From Ariolimax columbianus (taxonomy: Eukaryota; Mollusca; Gastropoda; Stylommatophora; Arionidae): DNA of 64,000 nt. Positions 1 through 10,866 of the stretch are shown in pieces; the stretch's first letter is position 1; each line of letters begins with the position of its first letter. The notes beneath the pieces are model-generated. The model had not been told where the DNA came from, ran no database searches, and saw only the letters and a program-made list of their open reading frames with translations. The stretch is from contig JAVGWX010000004.1 of NCBI GenBank assembly GCA_036924085.1, positions 11,721,916-11,785,915 on the forward strand. Direction: 5' to 3'. Position numbers and translations under genes: made by a program.

Positions 1-660
1 AGTGGGGTGGTGTGCGGTAAACGTGATCGAAGAAATGAATTTAAAATGTTTTCACACAAAACATTATTAAACTTGAGGTAGAAGAAAGAAACTTTGAGAG
101 TTAACACAATGTTTTGTATTATCATTTTATTTCTCGACGTCTTTAATATAAACTGGTTGAAAATGATTGCGTCCGGTTTAAATTTCGACCGAGATAATTG
201 ATCATATTATATAGTGGAATAGTATTTTGTTTTACGTTAAACAGCTGTTACTGTATCGCCTTGTTTTACTCATTGCGCTTGCCAACCCAATACACAACCC
301 GCCTTAGTCTTCTTGTATAACACACATAGCAGGGTGCAGTGTATATGTTCTTTGATCAGGAATAAGTAGCTACTGGGTCCACACCGAACTCGGTTACCCG
401 GCACCGTACAATCTAATCGATCATTACATCATTATCAGTTCAAGTGAATGGTTTACGTCCCTTCAATTATTGAAAAACATTGTTCTATTTCGGCTTCTGA
501 TGTGTTTTGTTGCGTGTGCAAGACAGAGGGTGCACTGAACCCCCGATGTGCATGAGGGTTCGGTTCTTCAAAAATAGCTATGTACGTGATGTAGTCTCGA
601 TTTTTGATTAAGAAGACATGAAATAGTTGTTTAGTTTCCAGACTTGGCTAGAGCGATATT

Positions 661-700
661 TCCTTCTCCTTCTCCTCCTCTTCCTCCTCCTCCTCCTTCT
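661..700. repeat. Pyrimidine microsatellite (TCC/TTC)
   Basis: A 40-base run of only C and T on the plus strand, made of interrupted tcc and ttc triplets. It is a simple-sequence tract with no coding evidence around it. Confidence 0.85.
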
Positions 701-888
701 ACTTGTTGTAGAGTCTAGGTTTAGCTGAGTAGATTACTTATCTAAAGAGTTACAACATGTATCAACACCACGACACGACTTCACACAGTAAACACTATCC
801 TAACCATAAAACAAAACAATATCATTTATTACAAGAATAATCCTTGCACAATATCTACAAAAATAAAGTACATCTAAACTAAATAAGT

Positions 889-907
889 ATTATATATATA
901 TATATAT
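889..907. repeat. Short (TA)n microsatellite
   Basis: About nine uninterrupted TA dinucleotides in an AT-rich context. It resembles the longer TA tract at 5418-5487 but is far shorter. Confidence 0.8.
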
Positions 908-1410
908 TGAACTACAATATGAGGTTTTAAACAGTAGATTTTGATGTTTCCTCCAAAATCTATTTAACCATAATTCTTGCCTCTGCACTTCACTATCTGT
1001 ACACTCAACACACAATCACAAACTCGTCACAAACCTCGTCTGTCCTTGAGGGCTTAAACACAGCCTACTGTAGATACATGCCTTCTGACTAATGGAGAAA
1101 TCCCTTTGACATGTCACATTCCACGGCTGACTAAATGACGCAACTTGTATTTTTTAAAATATCAGTGCAACTTTACTATTGTGTTCAGGAAAAACATAGA
1201 TGGAAAAGTAATTGGTTTCAGGTCGTGATGTTGTAAAAGGACTACTTTTTATAGTGATTTGTTATGTCTTGTACCGTGAATGTGTGTTTTCTCTCTGTGT
1301 GGAGCATGGGTTGATTATTAACCTTGGCACAATATGAGCTCTATTATTTAGACGGTGGTGGAATGTGACGTTTCAAAGAATTTTCCCGGTGAGTCAGACG
1401 CCTATCTAAA

Positions 1411-1620
1411 GTAGGCCATGATTTAGACCACTCTGTAAGTTGTCTCTAACGACATGCTGTCAGTGTATCAGTGGGGCTGTTCTTGTTATTGTCACACACA
1501 CATACTCTTCTACCTTGGAGGTGGTAGGCCACACTGTTTATAGTCTTTATCGACATGCTATCATGGCAGTAGACCAGTGGCCATTTTCTCGTCACTGTCA
1601 CACACAGGAGCCCTGTTTAA
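1411..1620 (+). repeat. Old degenerate tandem duplication, ~113 bp
   Basis: Two diverged copies start with taggcca at 1412 and 1525. Each continues with a cgacatgct block (1449 and 1551) and ends in a gtcacacaca block (near 1490 and 1597). Similarity is patchy, so this looks like an old duplication. The open frame across it starts at a non-ATG codon and shows nothing protein-like. Confidence 0.4.
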
Positions 1621-1988
1621 ATACACTTGACCAAGTTCAAGAACAAGATCATTTATATGATCTATACTAAGTTGTCCCATGTTCATTTTGTATGAAGGGC
1701 GTTCAAATCTAACAGGGACTGTTTGTTATAGTTATATCTGAATGGGTTATAGCGTGCTAGAACTATTAATATTTGTTATATGATCCGTGCATGGTTTTCC
1801 CTGGTGAAATCCAGCCTATTCCTCTCTGAGCTTTTTGTCTCTTCCATTTTTACTCCGTCCAAGATTCTATTGAATATCTTGCCTGTCACTAACAGCAATG
1901 TAAGCCCCCAAAAATGTAGTTTATGTATAGCAGCAGAATAAAAAACAAAAAGATTAGAGCACTGTGTGGGCTCTTACCTTCAATAATT

Positions 1989-2230
1989 ACTGTATTTGGT
2001 GTGGTTACCTGGAATGGTGGTAAAGGGTAGATTGGGTTGTCTCGTCTTCTTGATGATGTGTCATCCTTAGCCGTGTTAATTATAAACTCCCACATCCGTC
2101 CTTCTTTTGACTGTATTTGGTGTGGTTACCTGGAATGGTGGTAAAGGGTAGATGGGGTTGTCTCGTCTTCTTGATGATGTGTCATCCTTGGCCGTGTTAA
2201 TTATAAACGCCCACATCCGTCCTTCTTTTG
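1989..2230 (+). repeat. Direct tandem duplication of a 121-bp segment
   Basis: Positions 1989-2109 are repeated almost exactly at 2110-2230. Both copies begin actgtatttggtgtggt and end with catccgtccttctttt. Only a few substitutions separate them, such as gattgggttg versus gatggggttg, so the duplication is recent compared with its surroundings. No coding potential is seen. Confidence 0.92.
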
Positions 2231-3040
2231 AGTCTTTCACTATCGAGATATTCCTTGTTTTCTAGCAAATTTTTTCGCTGTATTTTTATGATTCGTGTGT
2301 CTTCCCCTCAACGATTTTTAGTAGATTTCTACAACTGACTGTCCAGAGGACAGCTATCAATTCCTTGATTTACCGCATATTTACTATACATTTACCACAC
2401 ATCTACCACATATCTACCACACAGGCATTTTGTCATACTATCGTCCAGCCCTCAGCTTCTCACATCATGCCCCTGCACACTCCCCCTTTTTGCGCCATCC
2501 CCACCACGTGTGCCCTAAAAAAAAGGACATTACAAAAGGTAAATGACTACTTTGCCCTGGTACATGTAATAATGTGCATTTGTACATGGGTCTCCTTCCT
2601 CAACACATCATCGTTGATCGTCTATTGGATTTTCCCGATTTTTCTATAAAGTCACATCCATGCTGCTCCCAGTGATCGTCGAGTTACGTTACTAATTGTC
2701 CATCATGGCATTGTTTGTTTAATTTTAGTTTGCATTTTATTTTAAAAAGGTGTGCCTTGAACTATGTTTTGCGCCGTGTATTACAGGGTTTCCAACGTCA
2801 GCAGGCGTTTTAGAAAAGTTTACTTGACACAGGAGTGCGACCTTGCTATTTCGAGAATCAGAATCCGGCATGATTGTGTTCTGAGCCATGTCACTAACCG
2901 TTTTGTCACGCCGAGATGACTCGTGAGCCAAACTTTCTGGTCTCGCATTTTTGAAACTGCTGGAAGGGACTTAGCAGTTGGGACATTGTCTGAATGATCG
3001 ATTTGGCAGTCTCGTCTATGTACTGCACAGATCATGGACC
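2231..3040. other. Unassigned DNA
   Basis: No supported gene. A short run of ctaccacat-type near-repeats lies at 2385-2425. The part after about 2950 directly precedes a retrotransposon fragment and may be its decayed upstream part, but I could not recognise it. Confidence 0.5.
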
Positions 3041-3046
3041 CAGCGG

Positions 3047-3500
3047 AGGTCCTTTCTGGAAACTAAACTGCGCCCTTACAAATCATTCGTAATTCAAATC
3101 CTTCCGTGTGGGTCAAAATATGGACGGGCTTGTACAGATATTACAATAGTCTTGAAGCCTTTCTTTCAAAGACATTTGATTAGAACACACTATTATAACT
3201 TGGTTACCAAAACTGAGGTCGTCCGACAAACACATCTGGAGTACTATTTCAAGGTTGGACCGTCGCCGTCTCTCTATTTTCGGTCATATAGCCCGTCTTC
3301 CCCAGATGGTTCCTGCTCACCAGATATTGCATCTCAACATCGAGATCAAGGGTGGGAAAAGACTTTTTCCTGGGAGGCGTCCCGGGGTCGACATCCCAAC
3401 ACCTGGCCCGTACGTAAGAACTATAGGCCTCGACCATCAGTCGTGGTCACAGAGGATCGACGCGAAAAGCCTTTATTGTATAAGAGGATTATCATTATTA
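3047..3500 (+). pseudogene. Non-LTR retrotransposon reverse transcriptase, C-terminal remnant
   Basis: This fragment encodes the segment after the catalytic palm of a LINE-type reverse transcriptase. In the first frame, TKLRPYKSFVIQILPCGSKY (3062-3121) matches the familiar 'TKLRLYN..V...LLYGSE.W' block. It is followed by NLVTKTEVVRQTHLEYYF (3199-3252), the usual 'V.N.EVLRRT.L' block. Near 3252 the frame shifts. The next frame reads RRRLSIFGHIARLP (from 3261), the conserved 'RRRL..FGH(I/V)AR' signature, then GRRPGVDIPTPGPYVRT. The catalytic YADD region is absent. One frameshift and loss of the 5' part make it a dead 3' fragment. The clade (Jockey/CR1/I-like) is not resolved. Family recognition is by motif memory, so the class is firm and the clade is not. 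Confidence 0.75.
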
Positions 3501-3667
3501 TTGAGGCATACAAATGTGTGCTGATGTTGGATGCAGCAGGTCATTTGGCGGAAAACACAGTAAAATGTACACACCGTCTTAAGAATACAATAATTGAAAA
3601 CGTTCGTTGGTTTGTACATCTTGTCAGTGTTGGCACTACTAGTAGGTTGTTTGTGTGTCAAAGATGA

Positions 3668-3870
3668 ATGTTATGTGAACGTCACATAACACAGGAGTGA
3701 TCAACGACATGTCAAGCCCACATGGACGTCACGTGACAAGCACACATCTGCGTCACGTGACACGGGAGTGACCAAGGGCATGATAAACACACATAAACGT
3801 CACGTGACACAGGAGTGACTAACGGCATGACCAGCACACATGGACGTCACGTGACAAGCACACATGAATA
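3668..3870 (+). repeat. Degenerate tandem repeat carrying palindromic GTCACGTGAC sites
   Basis: An imperfect repeat alternates short and long units. The perfect 10-base palindrome gtcacgtgac occurs four times, at 3728-3737, 3752-3761, 3799-3808 and 3846-3855. A decayed version, gtcacataac, lies near 3680. The linkers share acaggagtga and cagcacacatgga-like strings. The palindrome contains the CACGTG E-box core bound by bHLH-zip factors in animals. Whether it is used here is unknown. Confidence 0.85.
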
Positions 3871-3929
3871 AATGTGGGAACTTGTTATACACATCACGCA
3901 GTTTATGAACTTACCCTCATAATATAACG

Positions 3930-4060
3930 TCTCATTGGCTGAGCGACCAAAGCACTGACCTATCACAGCAACGCGTGCAGGGTTCAATCCTTGTCTCAAC
4001 GCGCTTCAATGTACTCAGTTGTAAATGGGTATTAATTTACAGGTCTTAGACAAAAATATG
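3930..4060 (+). mobile_element. tRNA-derived SINE
   Basis: A tRNA-like head carries a polymerase III A box, tggctgagcgacc (3936-3948), and a B box, ggttcaatcc (3981-3990), with normal tRNA-like spacing. After the B box the sequence does not close a tRNA acceptor stem. It runs into a tail with tgtactcagttgtaaatggg, the kind of body seen in invertebrate tRNA SINEs. This points to a SINE and not a functional tRNA gene. The 3' limit is uncertain and may reach about 4100. No target-site duplication was identified. Confidence 0.6.
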
Positions 4061-4682
4061 GCAAGAAAGGAAACTGGCCACCTGACTTGCGACATTGTTG
4101 GACCTTGTACAATGACGTCACTAACACATAAGTTCTACCTGCAGGATTTACAATAGTCTCATATCATTATAGAAGACGGTCGATTTGTAACAGAAATAAA
4201 GAACTGTACATTGCGGCACAATAATGGCAAGCTTTTGGGATAACACGAAGTCAGCAAACAAATATGTGGAAGTGAAAGCGAGAACGCTTTGCATGATCAA
4301 TACTTTTCTCATGGCATTCCTTTCAAGTATTTTCCTCATATGCCTCATAACACCAATTGCGATGTAACCTTCGTATTTCATTATTCATGGCCTTGTTGGC
4401 AAAGCGGCGGAAACGGATGTTCTCTTTCTCTCTATTTCCGTCACTCTCTCTCTATGTCTATCTTTCTCTCACTTGCTCAGGCTCATGCACCCACATATAA
4501 AATACACATAAAACACACACGCACAAGAGTGTAATTCAATAAAAAGGTCACACATTGATATAGGATAGCGAAAAATATAGTTGGTAGTTTCTAAAGGTGT
4601 CGTTAGGTGGCAGCAACACCCAGTTCTTTGGTTACTGTAGGTATCAAACAAGGGTGCCGCGCGCGCATGCGCAGCTCAAATA
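4061..4682. other. Unassigned DNA with a CT-rich stretch
   Basis: No gene is supported. A ctctctct-rich tract lies at 4422-4478, followed by a short aca-rich stretch near 4500-4530. The final part (4640-4682), which is GC-rich with gcgcgcgcatgcgc, directly precedes a mariner remnant and may be its 5' end. Confidence 0.5.
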
Positions 4683-5205
4683 CAAAATGGCGACCGTGCT
4701 CACAGAGTGTACAAAGGACAGCGTGCTGTTAGGCGCTTTTGTTGTTGTTTGTGGGGTGGTTGGGCGCAAAAGAACTTTCTGCAAAGGATATTAATAAGTA
4801 AATGCTTCCTGTTTAAGTTGAGAAGTATTTGTCGCGTAAAGCGGGGCATAACTGGGTCGATACATTTTCTCAAGGACGATCACACTTTGCTGATGAAACC
4901 CCCACCTGGTAATGCTGTTTAAATTGCAACAGCAGCTTCTGTGCGACAGGTGGAGGAGATGATTCGGATTTACAGGCGAGTAACGATAAACAGTGTAGCT
5001 ACTGCAGTAGGGTGTTCGCGTTGTTTAGTCTACAACATAATACATGATCCCACCTTGACGATTACCAAATGACGATGAGGCTGAAAGTGAAGTGCAGATG
5101 TTGGTGAGTTGGGGATACCAAAGATTTCTATGCTGCAGGTTTCGGTCCACTGAGAAAGCAATGGGAAAAGTGTATTAGTGTTGCTGGAAATTATGTTGAG
5201 AAAAA
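4683..5205 (+). mobile_element. Internally deleted mariner-like element (transposase pseudogene)
   Basis: The transposase start is MATVLTECTK at about 4686. Frameshifted pieces of the first helix-turn-helix region follow: GAKELSAKDINK near 4767 and KAGHNWVDTFSQGRSHFADE near 4838-4897. The second DNA-binding region is clear: IATAASVRQVEEMIRIYRRV, then TINSVATAVGCSR (4924-5022). About 60 bases later the sequence jumps to the family's extreme C-terminus: SEVQ near 5090, then KDFYAAGFGPLRKQWEKC and AGNYVEKK up to about 5205. The whole DDD catalytic core, roughly 200 residues in an intact mariner, is missing. At least three frameshifts are present. It is therefore a non-autonomous deletion derivative. 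Element ends were not firmly located. Confidence 0.85.
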
Positions 5206-5414
5206 GAAACAATGTAAATGCTATAAAAAATGTTTTTTTCAAATTCCAAATTTGTATCTCATTCAGGTTTTAAAAAATAGCTTAATAGCTTTACTTACTT
5301 GCCCTCGTGTGCACACACACACACGAGTGCAAGTAAATAAAGCTATTATTTATAAAGCTAGTAAGCTATTTGTGTATGTGTGTTTGCGTGCGTGCGCGTT
5401 TGTGTATGTACATA

Positions 5415-5417
<3 letters not shown>

Positions 5418-5487
<70 letters not shown>
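5418..5487. repeat. (TA)n microsatellite, ~35 units
   Basis: About 70 bases of uninterrupted TA, preceded by a TG-rich stretch (5370-5410) and a short CA run (5316-5328). The block lies just downstream of the deleted mariner. Predicted Tyr-Ile frames across it are artefacts of the dinucleotide. Confidence 0.97.
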
Positions 5488-5489
<2 letters not shown>

Positions 5490-5490
<1 letters not shown>

Positions 5491-6925
5491 ATGTTTTGTG
5501 AATGACACAGTAAAAATGGCAAGTTATATAAATATACAACAAGTGACATTCTAAATAAATATATGTTGAAGCTGGTATTAGCTATTACAGTTATTACATG
5601 CTATGGTCGTTTTTTGGCATGCCAGGGTATAGAAAAGAACACGCGCACAGAAAAACCATTCCTGCGTCATCAGCAAGATTGCCTTGATGGATCGAATGTG
5701 GATGTGACGTGTACAGGCAGCATCGATCGAGACGTTGACGAGGGGTGGGAAAAGAGGGGACACCTTCGATTTCAAGTTTGCTATTTATAGAAATTCCAAC
5801 TTGCAATAAAAGGGTGAGGTCCCAGTGGAGTATTTCGCCTTATTGATTTATCTTTGCAACGTGTTCTTGTTGGGGTTGGTGCATTGAAATTGTCGTTTCA
5901 TTCATTCACAATCTTGCTTCGTTTGTGGTACATGACATTCATCGCATGTCTACTGTATGAGGAATGAGAAATTTGCATATTTTGCTTATTGGATACTGTC
6001 TCTAGCTTAAACTCCTGACGTGTTTTGCATTATTCTGTGAACGAATACTATCTTGGAAGTGAGTATTAGTCGTTATACCGAGCAAATATTATCAACTGTT
6101 ACCAATGTAAATTTTCCTGTATAAGCGAATTTTGAATATGCAGCACTCATTACATAAATATCAGTAGTAAGGAACGTTGGATATCTTAACTTGTTTTGCT
6201 TCTAGTTAATATGTTTTGTATTCAATGTTACGGGAATTGTTTGTCAGTAGTATGTTCAGTTCGCGTGTTAATCGAAGGGAACGCTACCGGAAAGGAGGGG
6301 TGTAAATAGGACCACTGCAGTTAAAATCGATTAAAGAGGGTTGTGTGAAGGCATACAAAACTGATGGGTTAAACAAAACCCGTGCTGCAGAAACTGGCGC
6401 CAGCACCAGCACCAGCAGACACAATGTTTTGATACATGGGTTCGGTATGGGATCATCTACAGTGGTGACCTTGTACATTGTAAAGTAAGTTACATGTCCT
6501 TTGCAGAACGCCGCTTTTTCAGCTGCCAACCTATTTGGTTGTATAAGTTCTTGGCAGGTGTACCGTAGGTTGTACCTTTCCTAAATGAAAGGGAAGTGTT
6601 TTCTGTAATAAATGATATTTTTTCTGGCAATGGCAAAACGATCAGACCGTATGAACAGATTAACGAACCGTCAATCTTACGAGTCATTTTATTCTCGCTC
6701 TGTCATCATTGTTTGACGTTAGACTGTCAGTCACACCGATAACTCTAACAAATGCCACAGTCAGCTCAAAATACGAGTCATCGCGACTGAGCTTCCGATA
6801 CAGTTGCGTTTATTGACCTCTTCTTTCACTAGTGAATGTTGAGCTGGACTGGACCGCGTATACCGATTAGAGAAATTAATAAATTATATTATAACAAGTT
6901 TTTTTTCAAAATACAGCCACCCACA
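5490..6925. other. Unassigned AT-rich DNA
   Basis: No gene, RNA or transposon is recognised. Short open frames at 5563-5790 and 6284-6687 have no motif, and most use non-ATG starts. A small gccagcaccagcaccagcag run lies at 6399-6418. Nothing else stands out. Confidence 0.55.
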
Positions 6926-6929
6926 AGAT

Positions 6930-7108
6930 CAAGAGGGCATAGCTACAAATTAACTAAACAGAGGTCCAGATTAGGTATTAGGTAATATTTTTAGTCAGAG
7001 AGTGGTGAATGCTTGAATGCATTGCCACGTGATGTAGTGGAGGCAGGAATAATTAATGCATTGAAGAATAAACTGGCCGCACATAGCTTTCAGAGCAAGG
7101 TAATGTGA
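6930..7108 (+). pseudogene. 3' end of a non-LTR retrotransposon (CR1/L2-like ORF2 C-terminus)
   Basis: Three frames together carry the typical last ~55 residues of CR1-type and related LINE reverse transcriptases. RGHSYKLTKQRSRLGIR starts near 6934 and matches the 'RGH..KL.K.R.R...R' block. A broken FSQRVVNA follows near 6993-7014. Then NALPRDVVEAGIINALKNKL (7017-7076) matches 'WNSLP..VV.A.S.N.FKN.LD'. The frame closes with HSFQSKVM and a stop at 7106-7108. A stop and frame changes interrupt it. The element is strongly 5'-truncated, which is usual for LINE copies. The 29-bp tandem array begins about 95 bases after the stop. Confidence 0.78.
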
Positions 7109-7202
7109 ATGAAACTGGTTGTATACAGACTCTACAGAGTTTTCTAAACCAGTATAAAGACGTTAAGTTCAGTTAAGAATTCTGCTAGTATGGTGCAAGT
7201 AC

Positions 7203-7537
7203 CCAAAGTGTTCGTATTAAATTATTAAATGTGCTATTCTCAAAGTGTTCGTATTAGCTGTGCTATTCTACGAAGTGTTCGTATTAGCTGTGCTATTCTC
7301 AAAGTTTTCGTATTAAATCTGCTAATCTCAAAGTGTTTGCATTAGCTGTGCTATTCTCAAAGTGTTCGTATTAAATTTGTTAATCTAAAAGTGTTTGTAT
7401 TAGCTGTGCTAATCTCAAAGTATTCGTATTAGTTGTGCTAATCTCAAAGTGTTCGTTTTAGTTGTGCTATTCTCAAAGTGTCCGTTTTAGTTGTGCTATT
7501 GTCAAAGTGTTCGTATTAAATGTGCTATTCCCAAAGT
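7203..7537 (+). repeat. Minisatellite, ~29-bp unit, ~11 copies
   Basis: Units begin caaagtgttcgtatta and end gctgtgctattct or close variants. Unit length varies between about 28 and 31 through small indels. Copies differ at several sites (aaat/agct, ctat/ctaat). The array lies just downstream of the LINE 3' end at 6930-7108. Confidence 0.92.
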
Positions 7538-9160
7538 TTAAAAAATAACGTCACTCCTATCCAGCATTAGAGGGACATGATCAGAGCTCATGAGATGCGT
7601 CGTCTTGTAAATAGCTTGGATAGTTTGTCTCCTCTGTAGATCTGAGTGCAGTTTTTTTTAAATAGAATTAGTGACATCCACATATCGTTTTGCTACACAT
7701 CCCGTCTCAAACTTTGCAATCGTATCTGCTTCCTCGATGTCCATGATGCTTTTCTGTGCTGGTATACACTGAAATGCACTTTTTTTGAAGTATCAGACAA
7801 GTCGTTCAAGTGGACCTGTCAAAGTACATCGTGTCAATTGTTTTTGCAAACACGTCAGTGAAGTTATCACCGACATGATATCTATGAGGATAAACATGTT
7901 TCACCGCATATTCTTTCCATTTGATAAGTATTTCTGGTGTGTGTTCCTAGCTCCTTATTTCTGTGTTGACCGTGTTGCAGAGTTTCCCAGTAGCAACTTC
8001 TGCTAAGTGGACTCCGATCGTAACTCTTCCACTCCTATGTTTAAAAACAACGCCTTCCGAGCAGTCTGCATGTGCCCAGGTTTGTGTGGGAGTTTCTGGT
8101 CGATTTAGCCTTAGGTCATATACTGTTACTGCTCAACTGTATCCTCTATGCCAGGGATATCACTTTGTAGTTATGTGAAGCCTGGATATTGAATTTTCCA
8201 GTGCACTTGCATCGTTATTGTCCATTTTTTATTTTGCTTGAGCTGCAAAGTGACCACGCTTTTTAGACTGACTCTTATCTAGTGCATTTTGTCATAGCTA
8301 CACGAGATGCCCCTCGATTCTGTTTGAATCGAGTCTCCTGAAGGACTTTGGTATCCCGACTGACCTCCACTTGCTGCAATTATTTAACTCTTTCCAAATC
8401 TGATCTCTACACTTGACCAAAATACTGTAAGAATTATTACAAGAAAAGAATGAGAAATACATTAAAACCAAACATTGGTGCAGGAACATTGCGAATTTGC
8501 TCAATGCATTATTGATAGTCAGTACGGATTTGTTCAATGCATTATTGATGGACAACACAGGTTTGTCGAAGGCAGTTGTACAAACAACTCAATATTCATC
8601 GTGACAATAGTGATAGAGAAATCCTACACGTAATGGAAAATGGCTGCTTGTGCTCAATAAACTAATTAGGGCTTGTGACAACTAAGAGATAAGGAAACAA
8701 TCTAAATTTTAGTCAGCCTAAATGTGAAGCAGAGTATTGGAGGTCACAGATAAGCGAATTTACATTATCTGGTTATGAATCCCATGGACAAGTAACAATT
8801 TCCAAATTAATTAGGATGTTTGGAAAATGTCAATACACAAATCGAGCTTATTATGCGCGTAGGAAAGAGGCAGCCGGCGTTGTTTTGTTCATTGCAATGA
8901 GAAATGAAGGTTAGAATTTATTGGCACACAATGCACGACGTCGGGAAAGAAGAAGATCAAGGAAATTGATGGCCGTGTGTGTTTCCTCTGTTTCTCAAAC
9001 GTTGGAATCTTATTTTTATTTTATTCGATCTTATTCGTTTGGATCGCTGTTTTCGTTGTTGATATTCTAACGAGTTCAGGGCGTTGATGAATGCACGGGC
9101 AGGTAGCGTCGGTATACGACTGTTACTGTACTCCTGTTAAAGTTATTTCCTCCTTCCTTG
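7538..9160. other. Unassigned DNA
   Basis: No supported gene. A two-copy 33-bp direct repeat with ttcaatgcattattgat lies at 8496-8561. A small perfect hairpin, tcgattc/gaatcga with a 5-base loop, lies near 8312-8330. Several 60-85-codon open frames show no motif. Confidence 0.55.
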
Positions 9161-9167
9161 GTTACAG

Positions 9168-9475
9168 CTACCACTGTTGCTGAGTTTCTTCTTTCTTTCT
9201 TTCTTTCTTTCTTTCTTTTCCCCTTTCGCCTTTCCCCTTTTCCTTTCCTTTTCTTTCTTTTTCTTTCTTTCTGGATGGTTGCTGTCTGGGTGGTTGATGT
9301 TTGCTTCCAGGGCCGTCACTTGACAGTAGAATAGGGTCTTGGTCAGCTATAGGTAGCTGACTCTGATGTAACGCACTCATATGTGAGTCGTTAGCCGCTG
9401 TAAGCTCGTCCACTCCTGCATCTTTGGCCAATTGTTGTTGAGTTTTACTAGCTGCCTTCACATTCTCATCTAAAC
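9168..9475 (-). CDS. Weak exon-like open frame, unknown product
   Basis: On the minus strand the frame stays open for about 100 codons, with a non-repetitive first half: QQQLAKDAGVDELTAANDSH, later HQSQLPIADQDPILL. The second half is Lys/Glu-rich (KKEKERKGKEKGKGERGKER) because it runs through a CTTT microsatellite at 9186-9275. No ATG decides a start; the frame opens after a stop near 9485. I recognise no family. It could be a real low-complexity exon or chance. The varied, polar composition of the first half is the only support. Confidence 0.15.
9186..9275. repeat. CTTT-type pyrimidine microsatellite
   Basis: An interrupted (cttt)n tract with inserted cccc and gcc variants. The minus-strand reading is the Lys/Glu/Gly-rich tail of the weak open frame described at 9168-9475. 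Confidence 0.9.
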
Positions 9476-9686
9476 ATTCATTTCTTTACAGTGGAGTTAT
9501 TAAATGACACCTTTTCATTCTGTAAAAACATGCTGCCGGGTAATCGCCTGGGCACATACATCCATATCAGCACATACGCTTTGTTATAAATCGGGTCTGT
9601 ATGTATGGATTTGATCATGCATGTGTTATAACGATACTGCCCAAGATTAGATGGTGTTTTTATGTATTTACAACCTAGTCAGTTAT

Positions 9687-10050
9687 ATCTCTCACTTATA
9701 GTCAATAAATGTAAATCCTCTGGGAACGATCTATTGATCTGTCACTTATGGTCAATCAATCCGTTAGGACCAATCTATTGATCTGTCACTTATGGTCAAT
9801 CAATTCGTTGAGAACAATATATTGATCTTTCACTTATGGTCAATCAATCCATTTGGAACAATCTATTGATCTCTCACTTATGGTCAATCAATCCATTTGG
9901 AACAATCTATTGATCTCTCACATATGATCAATAAGTCAGTTGGGTACAATCTATTGGTCTTTCACTTATGGTCAATCAATTCGTTGTGTACAATATATTG
10001 ATCTCTCAATTATGGTCAATCAATCCGTTGTGTACAATATATTGATCTTT
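9687..10050 (+). repeat. Minisatellite, 44-bp unit, ~8 copies
   Basis: Each unit contains atctctcacttatggtcaat followed by caatccgtt-like sequence and acaatctattg. The 44-bp spacing is very regular. Copies differ mainly in ctctcac/ctgtcac/ctttcac and in the ccgttgtg/ccatttgg segment. The frame at 9940-10185 that enters it is not supported as a gene. Confidence 0.93.
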
Positions 10051-10614
10051 GCGTGCACTTTTGAATGTCTGCGGCTGGTGACCCCTTTGAGCTCGAAATG
10101 TCATACATCCTGTACATACAACGACACCGCACCCACACCCTGGCTGCAATGTAAGCTTCATCCCCTCGATAATGCAATATATTGATTTATTTTTTGTTTG
10201 ACTGTTTTGTTTTCAGATGTTATTATCTGGTTTATGTGTAAGTGATGTGCAGTTCAAAGTATGTACAAATTCAGTTGCATACAAGAACATGTGTGCTATA
10301 TGTAGATACATTCCAGCAGTTAGCTGTTTTCCTGTGAACGTATTTGTCTAAGTGTTTGCTAGATGTACTGGGATTTCTAGTCAGATATAGATGAACCTAG
10401 TCAGTAGAGTACGTAATTGGTTAACGTCTAATAGTTCATTAAATAATCAAAACGTGCTCCACTATGATTTGACGGGGAGCGGCTAGCCACACAAGGTTTA
10501 CAAAGTGTTCTGCAGCATCGTACATGTACCATCGTTAAATGTAACTGGTCAGTACGGTTATGTACAGGCATACACTGCACTAGCATTGGTTCGTGTCAAT
10601 GGTGGCATGAAGAG

Positions 10615-10866
10615 ATGTGTACTGTGATGCTCGTAGTGCTGTGTGTGACACGCACGACTGTACTGATGTGTGCTGACCCAGACAGCATTGATGTGTGTAA
10701 CATGGAATACCAGTACTGTCTTTGTCCCGATAATATGTGTGATTGTAGATCCGGACATCAGCATTTCATCATACAAGTGTTTGTCAGCCGCTCGTGTGTA
10801 TTTATTGTGTTATTGAAATCAGCCGTCACTTATTGTGGAATTTATAATGCGCGCAAGTATTCATAA
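10615..10866 (+). CDS. Weak candidate: small Cys-rich open frame
   Basis: An 83-codon frame begins with a true ATG. Residues 2-18 are hydrophobic (MLVVLCVTRTTVLMC), like a poor signal peptide. The following stretch has closely spaced cysteines in VCNMEYQYCLCPDNMCDCRS. The second half becomes hydrophobic again and ends KYS at a stop. No family is recognised, no upstream or downstream exon could be shown, and the flanks are ordinary AT-rich DNA. A chance open frame is the likelier explanation. Confidence 0.12.
   Translation: MCTVMLVVLCVTRTTVLMCADPDSIDVCNMEYQYCLCPDNMCDCRSGHQHFIIQVFVSRSCVFIVLLKSAVTYCGIYNARKYS

Larger units (their letters stand above)
1..1410. other. AT-rich unassigned DNA
   Basis: I see no gene, RNA or recognisable transposon here. 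All frames are broken by frequent stops. The only structured elements are a pyrimidine microsatellite near 661 and a short TA run near 889. Polyadenylation-like AATAAA strings occur by chance in such AT-rich sequence and are not annotated. Confidence 0.6.

Noticed and set aside
3930..4060. Functional tRNA gene
   Set aside because: A and B boxes are present, but no complete cloverleaf or acceptor stem can be drawn and a SINE-type body follows.
5252..5549. Tyr-Ile repeat frames over the TA tract
   Set aside because: Pure dinucleotide repeat read as protein.
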